In this document: positions 15,552 through 23,506 of the stretch, piece by piece
How the letters are laid out: each line of letters begins with the position of its first letter
Numbering within the stretch: position 1 is the first letter of the stretch
Source: Azospirillum soli
GTDB taxonomy: Bacteria > Pseudomonadota > Alphaproteobacteria > Azospirillales > Azospirillaceae
Direction: 5' to 3'
Assembly (NCBI RefSeq): GCF_017876165.1
Contig: NZ_JAGINQ010000039.1
Location: 1-37,740, forward strand
Length of the DNA stretch: 37,740 nucleotides
The notes under the pieces: generated by a model
What the model saw: only the letters and a program-made list of their open reading frames with translations
Database searches by the model: none
Told to the model about the DNA's origin: nothing
Position numbers and translations under genes: made by a program

Positions 15552-15647
15552 ATGACGATGGCTCGACGCACGATAGCCGCGGTTTTTGGATTGTTCTGGC
15601 TGGTTTTTGGCGGCTGTGGCAGCGCCAATAACGCAAAGCCGGATTGA
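15552..15647 (+). CDS. 31-residue putative lipoprotein
   Basis: ATG 15552 is preceded by a strong GAGGAGG 6 bases upstream. The product starts with basic residues (MTMARRT), has a hydrophobic core (IAAVFGLFWLVF), then GGC at residues 20-22 as a lipobox-like site. It ends CGSANNAKPD. Processing at Cys22 would leave a ten-residue lipopeptide. Phe at -3 of the lipobox is less usual than Leu or Val. The stop is 17 bases ahead of the next lipoprotein start, so the two are probably cotranscribed. Small lipoproteins of this kind include entericidin-like and lysis peptides, but no homology is claimed. It is too short for many gene callers. Confidence 0.5.
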   Translation: MTMARRTIAAVFGLFWLVFGGCGSANNAKPD

Positions 15648-15664
15648 ACCGCAGCTGACATGCG

Positions 15665-16081
15665 ATGCGGAAGCCCGATCGCCCGCCAAGAAAGCAAAGC
15701 GCATCCGATGGCTTGTGCGTCTGGGTTGCTTTGTCCGTTTTAATTCTTCCGCTCTGCGGCTGTGCTGTGGGAGCGGTTGCCGACGTTGTTTCGATTGGGA
15801 CGTCCGGCAAATCTGTCGCTGATCATGTCCTGAGTGTGCTTACTGGGGAAGATTGCAACCTCTTCCAAGCTGCCTTACGGTCTGACCACACTGTCTGTGA
15901 AGCGCGCGAAACTGAAGTAACAACGCGCGATTTCAAGGAACTCTCCGATCCCGGAAATTTGCCTGCAATTCCCACTGTTGATCCATTGTCTGCCACTAGC
16001 CCAGGTGATGATCCTGGCGGCTTTATTGATTCGGGATTGGGTGGTGAGCCGGGCGGGCAATCTGGCAATAATCTATATTGA
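15665..16081 (+). CDS. Hypothetical lipoprotein
   Basis: A 138-residue protein. A basic N-terminus (MRKPDRPPRKQSASDG) leads to a hydrophobic stretch ending in the lipobox LCGC (Cys33). The mature part begins CAVGAVADVVSIGTSGKSVA and includes a motif with two further cysteines around LTGEDCNLFQ and HTVCEARE, a pattern seen in small exported proteins of alphaproteobacteria. A Gly-, Pro- and Asp-rich tail of about 45 residues follows. No function is known. The ribosome binding site is weak, suggesting coupling to the 31-codon gene upstream. Base composition is nearer 50% GC than its neighbours, which may mark transferred DNA. Confidence 0.65.
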   Translation: MRKPDRPPRKQSASDGLCVWVALSVLILPLCGCAVGAVADVVSIGTSGKSVADHVLSVLTGEDCNLFQAALRSDHTVCEARETEVTTRDFKELSDPGNLPAIPTVDPLSATSPGDDPGGFIDSGLGGEPGGQSGNNLY

Positions 16082-16254
16082 TAATATGATATCATCTTTC
16101 CGGATCAATAATATGTGTTGCGCTAAACCATCTATTATCGTCGGCAGCCGCTACTAAATGATACACTGTTCAAGGCAGAGTGCCTTTCTGCCGAGCGTTG
16201 TTGCGCGAATCGCCGCTCTCCGGATCGACAGCCACGTGCAATCGGCGCCCGCTG

Positions 16255-16723
16255 CGGCGGGGCATGCGGGGTCTCGGCTTCAGCGCCCGGCGTGATACCG
16301 CCGCCGCCAAGCGGTTCTTTCAAAGAGCCCTGGCCCGACCGAACACAGTCAATCCCCCGCACCATCACGGTCGACAAGAACGCCGCTTACCCCCAGGCGG
16401 TGGCCCACATGACGTGGGGCAGACGGCTCTGGCGCTTCGCCAGACTGCGCCGGGTCAAGTATCTCAACATTGTTGAGCAAGATCATCGGCGAATAAAGCG
16501 GCTGGTCCGGCCTAGGCTCGGCTTCAAGAATTTCTGAACCGTGTGGCGCACCCTGGTCTGTTATGAGATTTTGACGATGGTGAGAAAAGGACAGGTGAAA
16601 GCAATCACGGGAGACGACATCGTCGCCTAGGCCGCCTTCGTGAACGCGTTGTTCGATGGTGCCGCCTGAGAACAGCACAACACCACAGCGATTTTGTCTC
16701 CATCAGAACTTTGCAACAGAGCC
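16255..16723 (+). pseudogene. IS6-family transposase C-terminal remnant with right terminal repeat
   Basis: Two frames together encode the C-terminal third of an IS6/IS26-type DDE transposase. LGFSARRDTAAAKRFFQRAL appears in one frame, then, after a shift near 16350, ITVDKNAAYPQAV and VKYLNIVEQDHRRIKRLVRP in another. The first contains the lead-in to the last Asp and the second the DDE glutamate (VEQDH). In-frame stops interrupt the tail at LGFKNF (16538) and again at 16628; the frame finally ends at 16669. The right terminal inverted repeat is 16707-16723. The N-terminal part and left end are missing. The AT-rich 16082-16254 ahead of it holds no gene. The element is dead. Confidence 0.8.
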
Positions 16724-16724
16724 G

Positions 16725-17216
16725 TCAGCGCAGCGCGTCCATCCCGCTCGCCAGCCCGTTGGGCGAGACGTTGACGGTCATGGTCTGCGTGCTGGCGTAG
16801 GGCATCATCCCAACCTGGATGCGCTTGGCCTTGCGCAATGCGGCGAGGGTCGGGCCGTTGAGCGGCACGGCAGCCATGCAGCCATCCTGCACGCATTGCT
16901 GGTAGACCAAGGTCAGCTGAGGGCTGTCGTCCACCTTCAGCGCGATGCCCGCGCGCAGGTCGACGCCCAACGGCAGCAGGAGCACCAGCATTGGTTCCTC
17001 CTTTGGCCCCAAATAGCCGACCGACGTTTTGAGCAGGCGCGCGTTGCTCTCCTTCAGGAGCTGCGTCTGCGACAGGAAGCAACGGGTCTCGCCGCCCGGT
17101 GCCCGTTCGCACTCCACCGCCCAGTCGCCGAAGGTCTTGCCGGCGTGCGAAGCGGCCAGGACTGGGAAAGCGGCAAGGACGGACAAGGCCGTGAGTGAAG
17201 GGATGAAGAGGCGCAT
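16725..17216 (-). CDS. Invasion-associated locus B (IalB) family exported protein
   Basis: A 163-residue protein with a signal peptide (residues 1-22, AAFPVLAAS) and the IalB family opening KTFGDWAVECE (27-37). Four cysteines at 36, 46, 108 and 113 are placed as in the family, likely forming disulphides. The phrase MLVLLLPLGVDLRAGIALKV (76-95) is characteristic. IalB was first described in Bartonella; most relatives in free-living alphaproteobacteria have no known role. The gene follows the autotransporter on the same strand, 78 bases downstream. Its stop codon lies one base from the IS6 right end, yet the C-terminus looks complete. Confidence 0.85.
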   Translation of the reverse strand: MRLFIPSLTALSVLAAFPVLAASHAGKTFGDWAVECERAPGGETRCFLSQTQLLKESNARLLKTSVGYLGPKEEPMLVLLLPLGVDLRAGIALKVDDSPQLTLVYQQCVQDGCMAAVPLNGPTLAALRKAKRIQVGMMPYASTQTMTVNVSPNGLASGMDALR

Positions 17217-17246
17217 CGCGGGAGTCCAAGGAAATTTGCGAAGTCA

Positions 17247-17291
17247 GGCAGCAGGGCACGGCCGCCGACGGACGAGCCGTGCCCTGCTGCC
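17247..17291 (-). terminator. Perfect 16-bp hairpin after the autotransporter gene
   Basis: GGCAGCAGGGCACGGC (17247-17262) is the exact reverse complement of 17276-17291, around a 13-base loop. On the minus-strand transcript it starts 3 bases past the autotransporter stop. No U-tract follows. It may protect the autotransporter mRNA 3' end or reduce read-through into the IalB gene. Confidence 0.6.
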
Positions 17292-17294
17292 CGC

Positions 17295-20200
17295 TTAGAA
17301 GGACAGGCGCAGCCCGGCGGTGGCCGTGTGGGCGGTGTCGCCCTGGCGCAGTTCGCCGGTATAACCGACCGAAGCCTTCAGGCGGTCGGTGAGGCGGACA
17401 CCGATTCCGGCGCCGATCACCGCGGCGTCCCGGCCCGGCTCGGCCCCCTTCACCCGGAAAGCGGTGCCGGCGAAGCCGTGCCCGCCGCCTGCGGCGGTGT
17501 CGCGGAAGTCGTGCTCCCAGCTCAGCATGGCGGTCGGCTCCAACGCCAAGCCACCGGTCTGAATCACCGTCCCCATCCGGGCGCTGATCGCGCTGCGCAG
17601 CGCCGTGATCGTTTCCGCCCCAACGCCCAGCGACCACGGGCCGGCGCCGCTCTCGGTGAAGCCGTCGCGCTGGACCCGCTCCCAGCGCAGGCCGGCGCGC
17701 GGCTCGAACCAGGTCGTGCCGAGGGTGAAGCGATGACCGGCGCCGATCTCCGCCGACCAGTCCCTGCCATCGGCTGAGCTGTCGGCCGTCCAGCCGAAGC
17801 CGCCGATGACCGGTGTGCGGGTGGTGTCATACCGGCTGAGACCATAGCCCAGCGCCGCGTCGACGAAGGTTCCTCCGGCCGTCCAGCCGGCATAGAGGGT
17901 GGCCTGATAGCTGTCCACCTTGCCCGTGCCACCGCCTGCGGCGCTCTTGACCTCGCTGCGCAGGTAGCCGATGGCCAAGCCGGCCGTGACCCCCTGCTCG
18001 GTGGCGAATTCGCCGCCGAGCAGGACGCCGCCACCCCGCCGGGTGCTGCCGGGGGCGTTGGCGTCGGAGTCCGTGCGCCCCCAGGACAGCAGCGGCTTGC
18101 CCCAGACGGTGAAGCCCTGGTCGGCGGCCGGGCGGGCGGAGGATGCCCCTCCCTCGGCACCGGGCACACCGGCGCTGGCGATCATCTCGGACGGCCCGCC
18201 CGCCTTGGCAAAGGCGAAAGCCCCGCCCTGCGTCCAGGCATCGCCGCCGCGGGCGGCGGCCTGCCGGGCCTCGACGACGTGGCCGAACAGGCGGCGGTTC
18301 GCTAGGCCGGCGCTCAGCGTGTCGGCGTGCAGCGTGCCGGCAAGCTGCTCCAAGGCGCCGGCCGCCTGTGCGCCGGACCGGGTGTACAGGCTGTCGTAGA
18401 ACGGCTTCGCTTCGTCGGATGGCCGGGTGCCGGCCGCCGGACGGATCGAGTCGAGGGCGGTGCCGGCGGCACGCCCGGCCGCCGTCTGGGGCAGGCCGGC
18501 CGCCGCCAGATTGCCGTAGCTGGCCGGCGTGACCGCCAAGGTGACGGTGTTTCCGCCATAGATCGCGTCAAAGCGCGTACCGGCGGGGAGGCCGGCGGTT
18601 GGCTGGGTCAGGGCCGCGAACTGGCCGGACACGCCACCCTGGGCGTTGACGATCTCGAAGGTTTGGCCGATTGCGGGGGTGTAGCTGTTGGTTGCGTTGC
18701 CCGCGATGCCGCGCAGGATCGGGCTCAGCGTGCCTGCGGCGGTGAAGCGGCTATCACCGGTGAGGACGATTCGGTCATGCGTCCCGGCGCCGGTACCGGC
18801 GGCAGGACCGTCGATCTCGGCCTGGAAGGTGCTGGACGCGGTCAGGGTCAGGGGCGCCGAGAAGGTAAGCGTGCCGGGCGAATTGCCGGGGGCCAGGATG
18901 CCCGAGACCACGGCCGGGCCGGTGATGATGCCGGTGCCGCCCAGTGTGCCGCCACCCTCGACGATGACGGGCGCATCGACCCGGCTGCCGTCGGCCACGA
19001 CCAGTTTACCCTGCTCGATTACCAGGCCACCGGTGTTGGAGACGCCGCCGGAGACGACGACCGTCCCAGGGCCGTTGACTGTGAGAACACCGTCCCCGCC
19101 GACCCGGCCGGACAGTGTCACGGTGTTACCGCCCGGGTCGATTGTGCCGTTCGCGGCGGTGACGACGACGGTTTGGGCCAGCGTCAGGGCGGTGGTCGGC
19201 TTCAGCACGCCGCCGGCGAAGGTGACGGACGTCCTCTGCACCGCCCCGTCCCCGTTGGTGAAGACCGGCTTGGAGGTGTCGATCACGCCGTCGTCGGCGG
19301 GCGGAGTGGTGGGGGTGGTGGGAGTGACGGGGGGAGTGGTCGGTTCCGTCGGAGTGGCCGGCTCGGTGGGAGTGACGGCGGGTGTGGTCGGCTCCGTCGG
19401 AGTGGTCGGCCCGGTGGGAGTGACGGGAGGTGTGAGCCCGCTGTCGACGCTGGCGACGAGAACCGTATCCGCGGCCGTGATGGTGTGGCCGTTGAGGTCC
19501 ACCGCCCCGGCATAGGCGGCTCCCGAGGCGACCGTCCAGGCCAGGGTCGATGTGCCCGCGACTGTGAAGACCGTAGAAGCGATGGCTGGGGCCGCGCTGC
19601 CGGTGGCGCCGCGGATCAGCGCGATCTTCGCGCCGTTGGCGATGGTGGTGCCGCTGACCGTCGGCGTGATGGTGACGGTGCCGACGCCGGGCGCATAGTT
19701 GGCGGTGTTGGTGGTGTTGACGATGTAACCGGTGCCCGACGCGCCCACGGTAAAGGCGATGCTGCCGGTGCCGGACAGGTTGCCGGCGACCGTGACGGTG
19801 TTGGTGCCCAGGTCGAGCGTGCCGCCGTTGTTGAACGCTCCGGTGATGGTCTTGCCGGACGAGCCGATCGTCAGCGTCGTGCCCGGACCCGCGATCCAGA
19901 CGCCCGAACCGGTCGCGGCGCTGGCATTGATGTCATGGCTCAGCGTCGAAATGCCGGCGCCCTGGAAGACGACCGAGCCCAGCGGTGACGCCGTGCCGAT
20001 GTTGCCGCCCGTCGTCGTCGCACCGCTGAAGGTCAGCGCGCCGCCGCCACCACTGGGCGTGCCTTCGACCTGGCCGACGATGTTGCCGGAAACGGTCAGT
20101 ATGGCGCTGGGGTCGTTGGTGAAGGAGATCGTCTCGGCGTAGACGCTGCCATCCACGGTTCCGCTTCCGTAGCCGCCGACCTGGAGCGCTTTGATTTGGG

Positions 20201-21527
20201 CCGCCGCGGAGCCGACGTTGCCCTGGATCGTCGCGCCGGTCCCACCCCGGAAAACGACGGTGCCCCGCCGGTTGGTGGCGGTCGTCACCTCGCCGGTCAG
20301 ACTCGCCCCGTCGTTGAGGTCGAACGTGGCGTCGGCGGAGAAGCGGACGGTCGACACGTAGTTGGCCGAGGCCGGCGCGGTCTTCAGCGTCGTGCCGGCG
20401 TTGCTGATGGTGATCTGTTTCAGCCGGTTGGCCTCGGTGCCGATGCCGGCGCCCAGGGTGACGGTGCCGCTGCCGGAGAAGGCAATCCTGCCCTGTCCGG
20501 CCGTGCCGCCCGAGGTCGTTACGGAGCCGATCCGGACATCCGTGCTGGAGATCGACAGCAGGCCGTCCTGGCTGAAGGTCACGGCGGGGCCGGTCGCGGC
20601 ACGGGCGCTGCCGCTCGACGTGTCGAGCCGGGATCCCGTGTCGAGGATCAGGGTCCCCAAGCCGCCGATCGCGACCTCGTCGGCGTAGGCCGCTTGAGTG
20701 ATCGTGACGATGCTCCCCGTGCCGCTCTTCATCTCGATCCGCTTCAGCCCGTGGGTACCGGAGCCGATCGTCCCGTTGAGGATGCTCTGCGTGGCGGGCT
20801 GGACGATGAGGGTCCCGGCGCCGTCGGTCGAGGTGGTGATGGGTGCGTTGACGGTTGCGCCGCGGATGGAGGCGGTTCCGTCGGCGCCGAAGTTCAACGC
20901 ACTGGCGTTGATGTTGCCATTAAAGGTCGCAAGGGTGCCGTCGAGGTTGAACTGCTTGAGCTTCGCCGAGCTTCCCACGGCACCGGTGACGGTCGTGTCG
21001 CTTCCGGCGCCGAGGGTGATCGTGCCGAGGCTGCCGGAGCTGCCCGTCATCAGGACGGAGCTGATGGAGTTGCTTGCCCCGTTGAGGACCAGCGTTCCGT
21101 CCCTGTTGTTGGTGAAGTTGACGTAGGAATTCTGGAAATTGCCGCCGACGGTCAGGGTTCCCGCTTGTGAGTAGAAAGCCCCGGTGTTTGTCATGGTGCC
21201 GGTCACGGCCATGTTCCCGCTGCCGCCGATCGTCACCCGGAACAGGTTGCCGACAGATCCGTTGACCGCCGCACCGTCGCCCGTGAAGTTGAGAACGCCG
21301 ACCCCCGCCGCCGTCGCCGTCACGCTGCCGATGGTGACGCCCCCGTTCACCTGGGCGAAGCTGCTGCTGCTCGCCCCGTTCTCCGCTTGGAACTCAACGG
21401 ACTTCCCAGCCGTGATGATGACTGTGCCCGGCGAGGTGATGGTCACATCCGCCGCGTAAGCGGGCGACACGATTGCGGTGGTGGCCAGCAGAAAAGGGGT
21501 GAGATGCGTGACGGACGGGCGATGCAT
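17295..21527 (-). CDS. Type V autotransporter adhesin-like protein
   Basis: A 1410-residue secreted or surface protein. A signal peptide (1-25, ending SPAYA-A) precedes a Gly-, Thr- and Ser-rich beta-helix passenger. About six degenerate modules begin near residues 92, 182, 252, 361, 436 and 509, each with a (V/I)G then (I/L)K opening and later a YA or NA then F pattern. A threonine/proline linker (700-743, TPTEPTTP repeats) follows. Next come passenger-associated repeats with GTLGGTGIITG and ILAPGNSPGTLTF (about 860-890), and a C-terminal outer-membrane barrel (about 1138-1410) ending in phenylalanine (GLRLSF). Cysteine is absent from the passenger. The modules recall rickettsial OmpB/Sca proteins. 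The start at 21527 has AGGA close upstream. Adhesion is the likely role but unproven. Confidence 0.9.
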   Translation of the reverse strand: MHRPSVTHLTPFLLATTAIVSPAYAADVTITSPGTVIITAGKSVEFQAENGASSSSFAQVNGGVTIGSVTATAAGVGVLNFTGDGAAVNGSVGNLFRVTIGGSGNMAVTGTMTNTGAFYSQAGTLTVGGNFQNSYVNFTNNRDGTLVLNGASNSISSVLMTGSSGSLGTITLGAGSDTTVTGAVGSSAKLKQFNLDGTLATFNGNINASALNFGADGTASIRGATVNAPITTSTDGAGTLIVQPATQSILNGTIGSGTHGLKRIEMKSGTGSIVTITQAAYADEVAIGGLGTLILDTGSRLDTSSGSARAATGPAVTFSQDGLLSISSTDVRIGSVTTSGGTAGQGRIAFSGSGTVTLGAGIGTEANRLKQITISNAGTTLKTAPASANYVSTVRFSADATFDLNDGASLTGEVTTATNRRGTVVFRGGTGATIQGNVGSAAAQIKALQVGGYGSGTVDGSVYAETISFTNDPSAILTVSGNIVGQVEGTPSGGGGALTFSGATTTGGNIGTASPLGSVVFQGAGISTLSHDINASAATGSGVWIAGPGTTLTIGSSGKTITGAFNNGGTLDLGTNTVTVAGNLSGTGSIAFTVGASGTGYIVNTTNTANYAPGVGTVTITPTVSGTTIANGAKIALIRGATGSAAPAIASTVFTVAGTSTLAWTVASGAAYAGAVDLNGHTITAADTVLVASVDSGLTPPVTPTGPTTPTEPTTPAVTPTEPATPTEPTTPPVTPTTPTTPPADDGVIDTSKPVFTNGDGAVQRTSVTFAGGVLKPTTALTLAQTVVVTAANGTIDPGGNTVTLSGRVGGDGVLTVNGPGTVVVSGGVSNTGGLVIEQGKLVVADGSRVDAPVIVEGGGTLGGTGIITGPAVVSGILAPGNSPGTLTFSAPLTLTASSTFQAEIDGPAAGTGAGTHDRIVLTGDSRFTAAGTLSPILRGIAGNATNSYTPAIGQTFEIVNAQGGVSGQFAALTQPTAGLPAGTRFDAIYGGNTVTLAVTPASYGNLAAAGLPQTAAGRAAGTALDSIRPAAGTRPSDEAKPFYDSLYTRSGAQAAGALEQLAGTLHADTLSAGLANRRLFGHVVEARQAAARGGDAWTQGGAFAFAKAGGPSEMIASAGVPGAEGGASSARPAADQGFTVWGKPLLSWGRTDSDANAPGSTRRGGGVLLGGEFATEQGVTAGLAIGYLRSEVKSAAGGGTGKVDSYQATLYAGWTAGGTFVDAALGYGLSRYDTTRTPVIGGFGWTADSSADGRDWSAEIGAGHRFTLGTTWFEPRAGLRWERVQRDGFTESGAGPWSLGVGAETITALRSAISARMGTVIQTGGLALEPTAMLSWEHDFRDTAAGGGHGFAGTAFRVKGAEPGRDAAVIGAGIGVRLTDRLKASVGYTGELRQGDTAHTATAGLRLSF

Positions 21528-21575
21528 TCCTGAGCCTCGGGGGTGTCTACCAACTCAGGGAACTTCCGGGAGATT

Positions 21576-21604
21576 GTTATCAAAAGTATTAAGAACGATT
21601 CCAA
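21576..21604 (-). promoter_or_regulatory. Sigma-70-like promoter of the autotransporter gene
   Basis: On the minus strand TTGGAA (21604-21599) and GATAAC (21581-21576) are 17 bases apart in an AT-rich stretch, about 50 bases ahead of the start codon. Nothing else within the region fits better. Confidence 0.4.
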
Positions 21605-21744
21605 TTTGCAGGATGGTGGTGCGGTCGGACATAGCCGGGCCGTGACGGGGCGTCTCGCCAGAACGCGACCATGTTGCATCGAGACGGTGACTTTGTTGCA
21701 GCGAGGCAATTCCGGTCGCAGGTAGCCCTTTCCCGGCGTCTTGA

Positions 21745-22178
21745 TTACGCAACGTGGACGCAGTCCGGGTGTCCGAGGTTGAGCATGCGGTTCAGGACCC
21801 GGACCGCGATGGCGATTTCGGTGTTCCGTCGATCTTCAGTCCGTAACCGCAGGGCATCGCCAATGATGCGTTTCCAGCGGCTGAAAGACGCCTCGACCAG
21901 GACGCGAACATTGTGCCGGGGGCCTTTTTTGCCACGCCATGCTCCCGTGCTCGGCGAAGTGCTGGAGGTGCCGGTCATAGGCCCCGTCGGCCACGAAATC
22001 GGTAAAAGGCTCCTCAATCTGGCCCAGCAGAGGACCGACCTACGATTCGTCATCAAAATCGTGGTTGGTTAGGGTCGCCGCCACAATCCGCCCGGTGGCG
22101 GCATCGAGCCCGACGTGCAACCTCCTCCAGGCGCGTCGGCGCTGGGTTCCATGCCTTTCGACCAGCCACTCGCCGGGA
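21745..22178 (-). pseudogene. IS5-family transposase remnant
   Basis: Minus-strand reading gives ERHGTQRRRAWRRLHVGLDA and AATGRIVAATLTNHDFDDES, then a TAG nonsense codon (22071-22069), then VGPLLGQIEEPFTDFVADGA and YDRHLQHFAEH. After a frameshift near 21925 it continues with RHNVRVLVEASFSRWKRIIG to the stop at 21745. These are the middle and C-terminal parts of an IS5-type DDE transposase. The 5' part is cut off where the next IS-like end begins (22180). It is inactive. Confidence 0.8.
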
Positions 22179-22179
22179 C

Positions 22180-22860
22180 GGCACCGTCAAGTTTGGGTTG
22201 GCAGGGTCGCCGGGGTGAGGTTTAGGGCCGCCATGAATCAGCTATGCGGTGTGCCTGTCCTTCCGCTTTCCGGTAAGCCTGCGCATGGTCGAGGAGATGC
22301 TGGCGCTGCGCGGCGTCACGGTCGGCCCCGAAATCGCCACCCGGATCCGCCCGCGGCGCCTTGCCCGGGGCGATGAATGGCATTTGGATGAGGTCGTGAT
22401 CAGCAGCGCCGGCAAGAGGCACCACCTGTGGCGCACGGTCGGCCGGGACGGCTTCGTCCTCAACGTGCTCGTGCAGAGGCGGCGCGACATGACGGCGGCC
22501 AAGCGTCTGCTGCGCAAGCTGCTCAAAAGGTGGGGCGGGCACCCCGGGTGATGATCCCCGATAAGTTGAAGTCCTACGCAGCCGCCAAGAAGGGATCTGA
22601 GGCTGCGTTGCGAGCACCGCCAGCACAGGGCCCTCAACAACCGGGCCGAGAACTCGCATCAGCCGACCCGAGGGCGTGAGCGGCCGAGGAAGCGCTTTAC
22701 ATCACCGCGGCAGGTCCAACGATTCCTCTCTATCCACGACCCGATCCACAACCTCGTCCACCTCCGGCGCGACCACCGCTCCGCTTTCGACTATCGCGCT
22801 GCCCAGGCTCAGGCGTTCGTCGCCTGGGCCGAGGTGGCCGGCGCGCCGTTAAAGCAATTT
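22180..22860 (+). pseudogene. IS6-like transposase remnant with left terminus
   Basis: The left terminal sequence (22181-22224) is shared in inverted orientation with 11438-11481. The coding remnant begins with FRFPVSLRMVEEMLALRGV and continues with GDEWHLDEVVISSAGKRHHL, carrying the first catalytic Asp, and TAAKRLLRKLLKR. After a frameshift at about 22550 come RVMIPDKLKSYAAAKKG and then, in a third frame, LNNRAENSHQPTR (catalytic Glu region) and RFLSIHDPIHNLVHLRRDH. The N-terminal end and a few residues between DDE motifs are missing. All parts together suggest a 230-residue IS6-family enzyme, now broken. Confidence 0.8.
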
Positions 22861-22864
22861 CCTC

Positions 22865-23077
22865 TCAATCGCAGTCATGCCCGGCGGCTGAGAAGACGTT
22901 TACGCTCTCCGCCGTCGTGATTGCGTCGATGCCCTGTCGAATGGCCTCCCAGAGAGCTTCTTTGGTCCGCGCCGCGGCCTTCTTCAGGAACGCCTTGAGC
23001 TTGGGAACGCTATTTCGATCGGATTGAAGTCGGGGCTGTAGGGCGGCAGGACGCGCAGCCCGGCGCCAGCGCGCTCA
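22865..23077 (-). pseudogene. IS630-family transposase C-terminal remnant
   Basis: The minus strand encodes GLRVLPPYSPDFNPIE, the diagnostic C-terminal catalytic motif of IS630/Tc1-type transposases. One base is lost, and the reading continues KLKAFLKKAAARTKEALWEA and IDAITTAESVNVFSAAGHDC to a stop at 22865. Only about 70 residues of the C-terminus remain, so the element is dead. Confidence 0.8.
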
Positions 23078-23096
23078 ATGGCCTCGCGCACCGCCC

Positions 23097-23385
23097 GATC
23101 TGCGGGCGGTCCTGAACGGCGTGCTATACGTGCTGGAGGCGGGCGCCAACGGCGTCACCTGCCCAAAGACCTGCCGCCGCGCAACACAGTGCACGGCTAT
23201 TTGCATCTGTGGGCCGGGGGCGGCACGCTGGAGCGTCTCCATCATGACCTCTACGCCCGAGTCCGCGAGCAGGAAGGCCGCGAGGCCAGCCTGACCGCCG
23301 CTGTGCTGGATAGCCAGAGCGTCCGCGCGGCGGAAAAGGGAGCATACGGCGGACCCGGTCGGCTATGACGCGTGCTTGATCCATT
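23097..23385 (+). pseudogene. Second IS5-family transposase remnant, N-terminal part
   Basis: Plus-strand reading gives DLRAVLNGVLYVLEAGA, then, in another frame, HLPKDLPPRNTVHGYLHLWA, LERLHHDLYARVREQEGREA and AVLDSQSVRAAEKG, then a further shift to ADPVGYDAC. This is the DUF4096-like N-terminal region and first catalytic motif of an IS5-family enzyme (the IS427-like subgroup is likely). The rest is missing. It is a different copy from the IS5 remnant at 21745. Bases 23386-23506 beyond it show nothing recognisable. Confidence 0.75.
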
Positions 23386-23506
23386 CGGGGTTCGGCAAAA
23401 CCCGTGGGTGAGAGCAGAGAACCCATCCATATGCTCGCCATCGCTGCAACCCAACCAATACGTCTCCGTACTCCAACACCCATCCGTGCCACACGGCGGC
23501 GTCCTG

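Noticed and set aside
19300..19440. Short DNA repeats that could suggest a CRISPR-like or minisatellite array
   Set aside because: They encode the TPTEPTTP linker of the autotransporter and have no spacers. They are coding repeats.
18327..19988. A 553-codon plus-strand frame opposite the autotransporter
   Set aside because: It has Gly/Arg/Asp-rich shadow composition, no domain, and runs antisense to a well-supported gene. Similar long shadows (351-1484, 3170-4507, 4771-6222, 7416-9305, 28554-30347, 33589-35106) were left out for the same reason.
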